From: Bacteroidales bacterium
Lineage (GTDB): Bacteria > Bacteroidota > Bacteroidia > Bacteroidales > UBA932
Length of the DNA: 37,910 bases
NCBI GenBank assembly: GCA_017451395.1
Contig: JAFSPR010000057.1
Location: forward strand, 1-37,910
Direction: 5' to 3'
Shown here: positions 8,025-14,311 of the stretch, piece after piece
How positions within the stretch are numbered: position 1 is the first letter of the stretch
How the letters are laid out: every line of letters begins with the position of its first letter
The notes under the pieces: generated by a model
Databases searched by the model: none
Told to the model about the DNA's origin: nothing
Seen by the model: only the letters and a program-made list of their open reading frames with translations
Translations under genes and position numbers: made by a program

Positions 8025-8130
8025 CTGGCGCGCAAAACTTTGACACACACGCACTTACGCAAACTCGGGTGCACCTGCAGGTGCACCCGTGGTTTATCAA
8101 GTGGCTGAATTACAGCCGGTTACGCGCCAG
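8025..8130. repeat. 106-bp symmetric palindromic element, copy 1
   Basis: The element starts with CTGGCGCG and ends with its reverse complement CGCGCCAG. It has two 41-bp arms around a perfect 24-bp palindrome at 8066-8089 (half-site CGGGTGCACCTG). Read on the minus strand, it begins exactly 4 nt after the stop codon of the gene at 8135. The arm next to the gene also contains a small hairpin (GGCTG...CAGCC). Copy 2 at 11152-11257 has the same length, the same central palindrome and the same 4-nt distance from the stop of a paralogous gene. In matched orientation the gene-proximal arms agree at 34 of 41 bases and the distal arms much less. No U-tract follows the palindrome, so it is not a classical terminator. 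No transposase is nearby. Confidence 0.85.
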
Positions 8131-8134
8131 GGCT

Positions 8135-8671
8135 TTAGAAGCTCAGGACCACTCCGGTGCCGTACTGGCCGGCTCCAAAGCGGAGGGATGAGATTGTAGA
8201 CGTATTACGACTATTATAGTCTTTCGCCACCCATTTGAGACGTTGGGTACCAGTAATCCAAAGAGGAATGCCTATGCTAAATAGATGTGCTCCAACATAG
8301 ATAAAACTACCCCCTATGCCTATTAATGCCATTCCGGCAGATTTTTTGGGCTTTATTCCTGATGTGGGATCTATATCTTCGATGTTGTAAAATATATTCC
8401 CGTTGATTAATCCTGCAGTGCCAAGAATAGCTAAAGCGCCTCCTGCAATTGTCAAGCCTCTTCCCACATTAATTTGGCTGCAGGATCCAACGTAAGTATC
8501 GTAATAGATAGATTCCCCAACAGCAAAAAGGATATCTTCATCAGTCAACCGTTCACCGACTTCGTCACGTAGTCTTCCCCCAGAGAACGTCATAGATTGA
8601 GGTATATATTGCGCAAAAGCGCTCCCACTCGTAAGAAGGATAAGGAGCGCTATATGGATTAACTTTTTCAT
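8135..8671 (-). CDS. Small exported membrane protein, paralog of 10572-11147
   Basis: I chose the ATG at 8671 because it gives a proper signal peptide (MKKLIHIALLILLTSGSAFAQ) and overlaps the stop of the upstream phosphopantetheinyl transferase gene by one base (TGATG); a start at 8689 would add six residues. The protein has 178 residues, two glycine-rich hydrophobic segments (about 58-75 and 100-130) and ends FGAGQYGTGVVLSF, identical to its paralog. The function is unknown. The coding body is AT-rich (8341-8400 is 19/60 G+C), but the last 49 bases are GC-rich and match the paralog at 44 of 49 positions. The gene therefore looks like a divergent or foreign body carrying a conserved 3' end. 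A 106-bp element follows 4 nt after the stop. Confidence 0.75.
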   Translation of the reverse strand: MKKLIHIALLILLTSGSAFAQYIPQSMTFSGGRLRDEVGERLTDEDILFAVGESIYYDTYVGSCSQINVGRGLTIAGGALAILGTAGLINGNIFYNIEDIDPTSGIKPKKSAGMALIGIGGSFIYVGAHLFSIGIPLWITGTQRLKWVAKDYNSRNTSTISSLRFGAGQYGTGVVLSF

Positions 8672-9309
8672 CAGTCTCCCACCACCCACACAAGGACGTG
8701 GCGGTCGAAGGTCATGTATTCAAGGTTGAATTCCTGCTCGTCGTCGTCTTTGTCCACGAAGGTGGCTTCAAGCTCACCTTCTCCGCGGTAACGGAAGCGG
8801 TCTACCTCAATCTGCTCTGCGAAATCTACGCTGTAGAGGCTCAGGAGCTTGAAGATGGCTTCCTTGGCGCACCAGTAGATGGCGAGCTGCTCATTGCGCT
8901 TCTCATCGGGGAGATCATCAATCTCATCCTCGCTGAGGGCCTTTTTCTCCACGGCGGAGAAATCACGGTCCAGGGACTCTACGTCTATGCCGCAGTCCTG
9001 GTCTTCGTGGAGGATTACCGCCACATACTTCTCAGTATGGGTTATGGAGATGTTGGTGGGGTTGTTCTCAAGGTAAGGCTTACCGTTGTCGTGGTGGCTC
9101 AGGTATACCTTTTCATCAAAAAGCGTGTTGAGGAGGGCCCTTACCGCAAGGCGCTGCTTGCGGAGGGATTCGCTCTTTATGAACGAGATTTCTTCCATCT
9201 CGTCGGTGGGGGTGGCTGCAAGTTTTACCAGCTCATCCTCGGTTTCTGTAATCTGCCACACGCCGATGGTGGCTTCGTTTTCAAGTTCCTTCTTTAAATA
9301 AAGTGCCAT
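8671..9309 (-). CDS. 4'-phosphopantetheinyl transferase superfamily protein
   Basis: This 212-residue enzyme would transfer the phosphopantetheine arm of coenzyme A to a serine of a carrier protein in the cytoplasm. The two family signatures are present: GIDVE (107-111), which binds magnesium, and WCAKEAIFK (146-154), with the catalytic Glu and Lys in KEA. ISITHTEKYVAV (about 88-99) is the preceding conserved strand region. The length fits the two-lobed Sfp/AcpT type rather than the 120-residue AcpS type. No carrier protein or synthase gene is in the window, so the target may be fatty-acid ACP or a product encoded elsewhere. Its stop overlaps the start of the small membrane protein gene (TGATG). 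Confidence 0.9.
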   Translation of the reverse strand: MALYLKKELENEATIGVWQITETEDELVKLAATPTDEMEEISFIKSESLRKQRLAVRALLNTLFDEKVYLSHHDNGKPYLENNPTNISITHTEKYVAVILHEDQDCGIDVESLDRDFSAVEKKALSEDEIDDLPDEKRNEQLAIYWCAKEAIFKLLSLYSVDFAEQIEVDRFRYRGEGELEATFVDKDDDEQEFNLEYMTFDRHVLVWVVGD

Positions 9310-9387
9310 TACAAAGTGTTCTGAACAACAATAGGAAGCGCCCGATACTCTTTTTGGGGAGGGTATCAGGTTTCTCAGTTAAATGTG

Positions 9388-9472
9388 GTGGACAATCGTG
9401 GGGAAGGATCGTCTGAACCGACGACCTTCAACTGGCTGGATGTGACCGGACTGGGAGGCTCCATACTAATTG
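9388..9472 (-). other. tRNA-like remnant or hairpin in the ppt-mdh intergenic region
   Basis: The 270 bases between the divergent transferase and mdh genes contain, on the minus strand, GGTCGTCGGTTCAGACGATCC-like text (a 5-bp T-arm-like stem with a GGTTCA loop) ending in TCCACCA at about 9389. This resembles the 3' half of a tRNA. I could not build an anticodon arm or an acceptor stem from the rest, so it may be a decayed tRNA, an old attachment-site trace, or chance. The rest of the gap shows only the mdh -7 box. Confidence 0.2.
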
Positions 9473-9536
9473 TTACAAATTCATCCGCAAAGATAATCAT
9501 TTTTATGAATTCAAACACTTTTTGCGCGGAAATTAG

Positions 9537-9544
9537 TATCTTTG
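9537..9544 (+). promoter_or_regulatory. -7 box of mdh
   Basis: TATCTTTG matches TAnnTTTG and lies about 35 bases before the mdh ATG, giving a predicted leader of roughly 30 nt. A TTTG at 9521-9524 is too close to serve as the -33 element. Confidence 0.6.
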
Positions 9545-9579
9545 TGGCTGCAATTGAAACAATGTAAATAGAAAATATC

Positions 9580-10566
9580 ATGAAATTTCTCACTGACGAA
9601 AAACTCCTTATTGTTGGCGCAGCAGGTATGATCGGCTCAAATATGGCCCAGACCGCTGCCTGCCTTGGTCTTTCTTCAAACATCTGCCTCTACGATATCT
9701 TTGAGCCCGGCCTCAAGGGTGTCCTGGCAGAAATGGACCACTGCGCATTCGAGGGCGTGAACTTCACCGCCACCATCGATCCCGCAGAGGCCTTCAAGGA
9801 TGCAAAATACATCATCTCCAGCGGCGGCGCACCCCGCAAGGAAGGCATGACCCGTGAGGACCTCCTCAAGGGCAACTGCCAGATTGCCGCAGAGTTTGGC
9901 GACAACATCAAGAAGTACTGCCCTGACGCCAAGTTCGTGGTGGTTATCTTTAATCCGGCCGATGTTACTGCTCTCACAGCACTCATCCACTCCGGTCTTA
10001 AGCCCTCACAGCTCACTTCCCTTGCAGCCCTTGACAGCACCCGTCTGCAGGAGGCCCTTGCACAGGAATTCGGCGTACCTCAGTACAAGGTTACCGGCGC
10101 CCACACCTATGGTGGTCACGGTGAGGCAATGGCAGTGTTCGCAAGCCAGGTGAAGATTGACGGGAAGCCCCTGTCTGAACTTCCTCTATCGGCCGAAAGA
10201 TTTGCCGAAATCAAGCACAACACCATCCAGGGCGGTTCCAACATCATCAAACTCCGTGGCCGCAGTTCCTTCCAGAGCCCTGCATACCAGGCAGTTAAGA
10301 TGATCGAGGCCGCAATGGGCGGAGACAAGTTCTACTGGCCCGCCGGCACCTATGTTAACGAAGGCAAGTACAAGAACGTGATGATGGCAATGCCTACCGT
10401 AATTGACGCCACAGGCTGCCACTTCACCGCACCTCAGGGTACTGCAGAGGAAATGGCCGCGCTTGACGCCTCCTATGAGCACCTTGTGAAGATGAGGGAT
10501 GAGATTGTTTCCCTCGGCATCGTTCCCGCCGTAGCAGACTGGAAGAAAGACAACGCTAATCTTTAA
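9580..10566 (+). CDS. mdh: Malate dehydrogenase
   Basis: This 328-residue cytoplasmic enzyme interconverts malate and oxaloacetate with NAD(H). In anaerobic Bacteroidales it works in the reductive branch toward fumarate, succinate and propionate. The NAD-binding Rossmann motif GAAGMIGS is at 13-20. SSGGAPRKEGMTR holds the substrate-binding loop, NPADV follows, LDSTRLQEALA carries the conserved Asp and Arg of the family, and AHTYGGHG holds the catalytic His. The C-terminal MAMPTVIDATG fits the lactate/malate dehydrogenase fold. Length is normal. It has its own -7 box and is followed after 5 bases by the small membrane protein gene, so they are probably co-transcribed. Confidence 0.95.
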   Translation: MKFLTDEKLLIVGAAGMIGSNMAQTAACLGLSSNICLYDIFEPGLKGVLAEMDHCAFEGVNFTATIDPAEAFKDAKYIISSGGAPRKEGMTREDLLKGNCQIAAEFGDNIKKYCPDAKFVVVIFNPADVTALTALIHSGLKPSQLTSLAALDSTRLQEALAQEFGVPQYKVTGAHTYGGHGEAMAVFASQVKIDGKPLSELPLSAERFAEIKHNTIQGGSNIIKLRGRSSFQSPAYQAVKMIEAAMGGDKFYWPAGTYVNEGKYKNVMMAMPTVIDATGCHFTAPQGTAEEMAALDASYEHLVKMRDEIVSLGIVPAVADWKKDNANL

Positions 10567-10571
10567 GCAGG

Positions 10572-11147
10572 ATGAAAAAGATCATCGTTCTGGCTATCGC
10601 AGCCGTCGCGTTCATTGCTTCCGGCATTACGGCAAACGCACAGTATCGGCCCAGCACCCTCAGCCAGCACCGCGCAGGCCTTGAGGATGAGAACGGTCAC
10701 ACCCTTACCGACCAGGAAGTTTTCCAACTCATTGGTGAGGATGTCTACAACCAGACCTATGCAGGAGCATGCAAGCAGTACAAAACCGGTAAGATCCTCA
10801 CAATCGTGGGTGCTGCAACCGCAGGCGTCGGCCTGGTTGGTACCATCGCAGGTTCTGTCGCTACTGTTTATGCCATCGAGAACGGCCACGTTACCTATGA
10901 GACACAGAACGGCCAGAAAGTAGTCAAGGGTTATGACGACAAGGCTGCTCTTGCCGTACTGGGCTTTGCCACCGGCATCAGCCTCCTTGCAGCAGGTGAC
11001 ATCTGCCTCAGCGCTGGTATTCCGCTACAGATCATCGGCAAAAAGCGCCTGGACTGGATTGCTGATGAGTATAATCACAGCAACTACAGCGCAAACATCC
11101 GCTTTGGCGCCGGCCAGTACGGCACCGGCGTGGTTCTGAGTTTCTAG
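10572..11147 (+). CDS. Small exported membrane protein, paralog of 8135-8671
   Basis: The 191-residue protein starts with a signal peptide (MKKIIVLAIAAVAFIASGITANAQ) and has two hydrophobic glycine/alanine-rich segments (about 74-98 and 122-150). In between lies a short polar loop (YAIENGHVTYETQNGQKV). It ends FGAGQYGTGVVLSF, as in its paralog. The shared core LTDxxxxxxxGExxYxxTYxGxCxQ near residues 36-62 supports common descent. No function is known to me. The gene follows mdh by 5 bases and, unlike its paralog, has the GC-rich composition of the region throughout. A 106-bp palindromic element starts 4 nt after its stop codon and fills the gap to the convergent nrdG. Confidence 0.75.
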   Translation: MKKIIVLAIAAVAFIASGITANAQYRPSTLSQHRAGLEDENGHTLTDQEVFQLIGEDVYNQTYAGACKQYKTGKILTIVGAATAGVGLVGTIAGSVATVYAIENGHVTYETQNGQKVVKGYDDKAALAVLGFATGISLLAAGDICLSAGIPLQIIGKKRLDWIADEYNHSNYSANIRFGAGQYGTGVVLSF

Positions 11148-11151
11148 GCCC

Positions 11152-11257
11152 CTGGCGCATAAACGGCTGAGATTCAGCCACTTGATAAAAGTCGGGTGCA
11201 CCTGCAGGTGCACCCGTGTTTGTATAATCGGCACAGAATCAGCGCATTACGCGCCAG
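11152..11257. repeat. 106-bp symmetric palindromic element, copy 2
   Basis: The termini are CTGGCGCA and, imperfectly complementary, CGCGCCAG. A perfect 24-bp palindrome (half-site CGGGTGCACCTG) lies at 11193-11216 with exactly 41 bp on each side. The gene-proximal arm forms its own hairpin GGCTGA-GAT-TCAGCC. It occupies almost all of the 113 bases between two convergent stop codons (11147 and 11261), so it could act on transcripts from both sides. See copy 1 at 8025-8130 for the comparison. Confidence 0.85.
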
Positions 11258-11260
11258 CGG

Positions 11261-11767
11261 CTACCGCAGCGGCTCAAGCGCCACGGTGCCGGGGATGTTG
11301 TCCACCGGGGGCTCCCCGTGAAGGTAGATTATGCGCTGATTGGGGCTGCCACGGAAAAGGAGGTCCGTGTCCCTCTGCTCCAGGATGAACGGGCCGTCCA
11401 CAAGGACGTCCAGGTAAGGGAGCATTGCGGCCATCGTGGGATCGGCCTCAACTTCCTCAAGCGTGAATCCGGTCCAGCACCAGATGGTCTTTCCGGTTTC
11501 TTCCTTGATGCGGCGGGCAAGTTCCGTGAACGCCGGCGCCTGGTACATGGGATCCCCTCCGGAGAAGGTTACGTTGGACATTGAATCGGCCTTTACAATT
11601 TCCAAAAGTTCCTCAACGTCCATCCACTTTCCAGCATTGAAATCCCAGCTCTGGGGATTGTGGCACCCTTTGCAGCCATGCTTGCAGCCGGCGCAGTAAA
11701 TGGCCGTCCGGAATCCGGGGCCGTCGGCCATGGTCTGATGCAATATGTCAAGTACCCTGATTTTCAC
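11261..11767 (-). CDS. nrdG: Anaerobic ribonucleotide reductase activating protein
   Basis: This radical-SAM enzyme (168 residues) uses a 4Fe-4S cluster and S-adenosylmethionine to make the glycyl radical on NrdD. The cluster motif is CKHGCKGC (Cys28, Cys32, Cys35; the family C-x3-C-x2-C), with one additional Cys at 25. NVTFSGGDPMYQ (about 65-76) is the SAM-binding GGDP region and GFTLEEV follows. Length is normal. The start is a GTG at 11767. The gene lies 114 bases downstream of nrdD on the same strand. The gap contains alternative hairpins that could set its expression relative to nrdD. It ends 3 bases from a palindromic element. Confidence 0.93.
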   Translation of the reverse strand: MKIRVLDILHQTMADGPGFRTAIYCAGCKHGCKGCHNPQSWDFNAGKWMDVEELLEIVKADSMSNVTFSGGDPMYQAPAFTELARRIKEETGKTIWCWTGFTLEEVEADPTMAAMLPYLDVLVDGPFILEQRDTDLLFRGSPNQRIIYLHGEPPVDNIPGTVALEPLR

Positions 11768-11791
11768 CGTAATTGCTAAATGATTGATTTA

Positions 11792-11836
11792 TAGCCTTTT
11801 GTTAAATTTGCTCCAGGCTAAAAGGCCCGGAGCAAA
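11792..11836 (-). promoter_or_regulatory. Mutually exclusive hairpins between nrdD and nrdG
   Basis: Hairpin A pairs TTTGCTCC (11807-11814) with GGAGCAAA (11829-11836), an 8-bp perfect stem with a short inner GGC/GCC pair. Alternative pairings use the loop of A: GCCTTTT (11794-11800) with AAAAGGC (11820-11826), or TAGCCT (11792-11797) with AGGCTA (11815-11820). These cannot form together with the inner part of A. The arrangement resembles an attenuator or processing site just before the nrdG start. Confidence 0.45.
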
Positions 11837-11881
11837 ATTCACAATTGCCTGTATTTCAATAGTTTAAGTAAAACGGCTACC

Positions 11882-14092
11882 TTATTTGTGGATCACCCTG
11901 TCGTGGAGTTCGGCCAGTTTGCCGGCATTCCAGCGGTCTGTGGTACCTACAAGGTAACCGGTAATGCGCTGGAGGGTGTCAATGTGGTGACCGTGGCAGT
12001 GGGGGCACTCATGGAGGTCCTTCTCTGCGTTCTCATAGCCGCAGTCCAGGCAGCGGTTGCGGTTGTGGTTTACGGAGCCATAGCCGATGTCGTACTTGTC
12101 CATGAGGTCCACGATCTGCATGATTGCCTCCGGGTTGTGGGTGGCGTCTCCGTCAATTTCCACATAGAAGATGTGGCCTGCGTTTTCGTACTTGTGATAA
12201 GGGCCCTCGATCTTTGCCTTGTGCTCAGGTGTGCAGTGATAGTACACGGGAACGTGGCTGGAGTTGGTATAGTAGTCTTTGTCCGTGATGCCGGGGATGA
12301 TACCGAAGGTCTTCTTGTCCCTCTTGGTGAACTTTCCGGAAAGGCCCTCTGCGGGAGTTGCAAGGAAGGTGAAGTTGTGCTGATAGATCTCTGCGAAACC
12401 GTTGATCTTCTCTGCCATGTGGGAGACAATCCTAAGGCCAAGTTCCTGGGCCTCCGGGCTTTCTCCGTGATGCTTGCCGATAAGTGCGATGAGGCATTCG
12501 GCAAGGCCGATAAAGCCGATTGAAAGGGTACCCTGGTTGATAACCTTCTCAATGGTGTCCTCACTGTCAAGTTTCTCTGAGCCCAGCCACAGGCCGTTCA
12601 TAAGGAGCGGGAACTGCTTCTTGAGGGCGGTCTTCTGGAAGTCGAAGCGCTCGTTGAGCTGGCGGGCGGCTATTTCAAGGGCCCAGTCAAGTTTCTGGAA
12701 GAACTTCTGGATGCGGGCTTCCTTCTCAGGCTCCTCCCTCATTGCCTCGATGGCAAGTTTCACTATATTGATGGTAGTGAAGGAAAGGTTGCCGCGGCCG
12801 ATGGAAGTCTTGGGGCCGAACTTGTTGCCGTACACGCGGGTGCGGCAGCCCATGGTTGCCACCTCATGCTCGAAGCGGCGGGGATCATCGGCCTTCCAGG
12901 CGTCGTCCTGATTGTAGGTGGCGTCAAGGTTGAGGAAGTTGGGGAAGAAACGGCGGGCCGATACCTTGCAGGCGAACCTGTAGAGGTCATAGTTGGGATC
13001 TTCCGGGAGGTAACTCACGCCCTTCTTCTTTTTCCAGATCTGGATGGGGAAGATGGCAGTGCTTCCGTTACCTACGCCTTCATAGGTGGTGTTGAGGATT
13101 TCACGGATGATGCAGCGGCCTTCTGCCGATGTATCCGTGCCGTAGTTGATGGAGGAGAATACAACCTGGTTACCGCCGCGGCTGTGGATTGTGTTCATAT
13201 TGTGAACGAACGCCTCCATTGCCTGGTGTACGCGGCCGACAGTCTGGTTGATGGCGTGCTGCATTGCCCTCTCCTTGCCCTGAAGGCCCACGAGATCCCT
13301 CTTGAGGTAGTCGTCAATCCTGGCGGGCTTGAGCTCGCTGTAATCCTTATTCTCCATATCGGAGATCTTGTCGATCTCTTCCTCATAGGTCTTGCGGACG
13401 TAAGGGGCAAGATAGAAGTCGAAGGCGGGAATGGCCTGACCTCCGTGCATCTCGTTCTGGACGGTTTCCATGGAGATGCATGCAAGGACCGAAGCGGTTT
13501 CAATGCGCTTTGCAGGACGGGACTCACCGTGACCGGCCTTGAGACCGTGCTCAAGGATCACATCCAGGGGGTGCTGGATGCAGGTGAGGGACTTGGTGGG
13601 ATAGTAATCCTTATCGTGGATGTGGATGTAGTTACCTGCAACGGCCTCACGGACGGGGTCTGAGAGAAGGCACTCGTCAACGTAACTCTTGGTGGCCTCC
13701 GAGGCGAACTTCATCATCATGCCCGCCGGGGTATCGGCATTCATATTGGCGTTCTCACGGGTTATGTCGTTAACCTGGGCGTCAATGATGGTCTGGAAGA
13801 TCTCATTGGTCTTGGCCTTACGGGCAAGGTTACGTTTGTTGCGGTAGCGGATATACTCCTGGGCAACCTCCTGGCGGGGGCTGTTCATCAGGTGGCTCTC
13901 TACCACGTCCTGGATTTCCTCAACGGTCATCTCCTCCTTTGGCAGAAGGGAGATATCGTGGGCAATCTGGGCGGCCAGCACAATATCTTCACCGTTCTCC
14001 GTTACATCCATTGCCTTGAGGATGGCGGCAACAATCTTCTGGTTGTTAAATTCGACGCGACGTCCATCGCGCTTTAGTACACGTTTTACCAT
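11882..14092 (-). CDS. nrdD: Anaerobic (class III) ribonucleoside-triphosphate reductase
   Basis: The 736-residue enzyme reduces ribonucleoside triphosphates to deoxy forms without oxygen, using a glycyl radical made by NrdG. An ATP-cone regulatory domain is at the N-terminus (about 3-95, starting VKRVLKRDGRRVEF). The central glycyl-radical barrel follows. A C-terminal zinc site uses Cys681, Cys684, Cys696 and Cys699, and the radical glycine lies in RITGYLVG (Gly712). Length is normal and the gene is intact. It has a good promoter at 14139-14170 and lies downstream of a palindrome matching the PerR-box pattern, which would fit redox or metal control. Its presence without an aerobic reductase here fits an obligate anaerobe. 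Confidence 0.97.
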   Translation of the reverse strand: MVKRVLKRDGRRVEFNNQKIVAAILKAMDVTENGEDIVLAAQIAHDISLLPKEEMTVEEIQDVVESHLMNSPRQEVAQEYIRYRNKRNLARKAKTNEIFQTIIDAQVNDITRENANMNADTPAGMMMKFASEATKSYVDECLLSDPVREAVAGNYIHIHDKDYYPTKSLTCIQHPLDVILEHGLKAGHGESRPAKRIETASVLACISMETVQNEMHGGQAIPAFDFYLAPYVRKTYEEEIDKISDMENKDYSELKPARIDDYLKRDLVGLQGKERAMQHAINQTVGRVHQAMEAFVHNMNTIHSRGGNQVVFSSINYGTDTSAEGRCIIREILNTTYEGVGNGSTAIFPIQIWKKKKGVSYLPEDPNYDLYRFACKVSARRFFPNFLNLDATYNQDDAWKADDPRRFEHEVATMGCRTRVYGNKFGPKTSIGRGNLSFTTINIVKLAIEAMREEPEKEARIQKFFQKLDWALEIAARQLNERFDFQKTALKKQFPLLMNGLWLGSEKLDSEDTIEKVINQGTLSIGFIGLAECLIALIGKHHGESPEAQELGLRIVSHMAEKINGFAEIYQHNFTFLATPAEGLSGKFTKRDKKTFGIIPGITDKDYYTNSSHVPVYYHCTPEHKAKIEGPYHKYENAGHIFYVEIDGDATHNPEAIMQIVDLMDKYDIGYGSVNHNRNRCLDCGYENAEKDLHECPHCHGHHIDTLQRITGYLVGTTDRWNAGKLAELHDRVIHK

Positions 14093-14138
14093 ATTGCGTT
14101 TATATTTCTGTGATCTGTTGGTTAGGTCGGACTGGAGA

Positions 14139-14170
14139 CAAAGTTATATCAAGGTTTTTGTATTTACAAC
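14139..14170 (-). promoter_or_regulatory. Promoter of nrdD
   Basis: On the minus strand GTTG (14167-14170), a 20-nt spacer and TAACTTTG (14139-14146) fit the Bacteroidota promoter pattern. The -7 box ends about 46 bases before the nrdD ATG. Confidence 0.7.
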
Positions 14171-14204
14171 GATTTTTCTGAAAAAAGTTATCAACAATGC
14201 ACAA

Positions 14205-14238
14205 AATTGCCTGTTAATTTGTTGATTAACAGGCAATT
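14205..14238 (-). terminator. 14-bp dyad downstream of the EnvC-like gene
   Basis: AATTGCCTGTTAAT (14205-14218) and its exact reverse complement (14225-14238) form a 14-bp perfect stem with a 6-nt loop. Read on the minus strand it is followed by TTGTGC and lies about 75 bases after the stop of the gene at 14312. It may terminate that transcript before the nrdD promoter. The stem is AT-rich and the U-tract short, so an operator or recombination-type dyad is an alternative. Confidence 0.5.
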
Positions 14239-14252
14239 ATAAAAGTTTCTAA

Positions 14253-14269
14253 TTTAGAATTATTCTAAA
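14253..14269. promoter_or_regulatory. PerR/Fur-family-like operator upstream of nrdD
   Basis: TTTAGAATTATTCTAAA is a perfect 8-1-8 palindrome. Its core fits the published PerR consensus TTAnAATnATTnTAA at every defined base. It lies about 160 bases upstream of the nrdD ATG and upstream of its promoter. Recognition by a Bacteroidota Fur-family protein is inference. Confidence 0.45.
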
Positions 14270-14311
14270 CAATAACTTTTGTGTTTCTTGCAAACTAAAG
14301 TTATCAACACC

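Noticed and set aside
11193-11216. The palindrome as a simple rho-independent terminator.
   Set aside because: There is no U-tract on either side, and the highly symmetric arms extend far beyond a terminator hairpin.
8025-11257. The 106-bp elements as integron attC sites.
   Set aside because: They follow gene stops like attC, but the core sites RYYYAAC and GTTRRRY are not present at the ends, the centre is perfectly symmetric, and no integrase is seen.
11888-13663. Long plus-strand open frames opposite nrdD (11888-12523, 12866-13663).
   Set aside because: They lie entirely antisense to an intact, conserved nrdD. Their sequences have no known domain and mirror its codon bias.
14093-14138. 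A riboswitch in the nrdD leader.
   Set aside because: The predicted leader is about 45 nt and shows no conserved riboswitch core such as a B12 box.
14180-14311. A replication origin upstream of nrdD.
   Set aside because: Only two imperfect DnaA-box-like sites are present and no dnaA, dnaN or other origin-linked genes are near.
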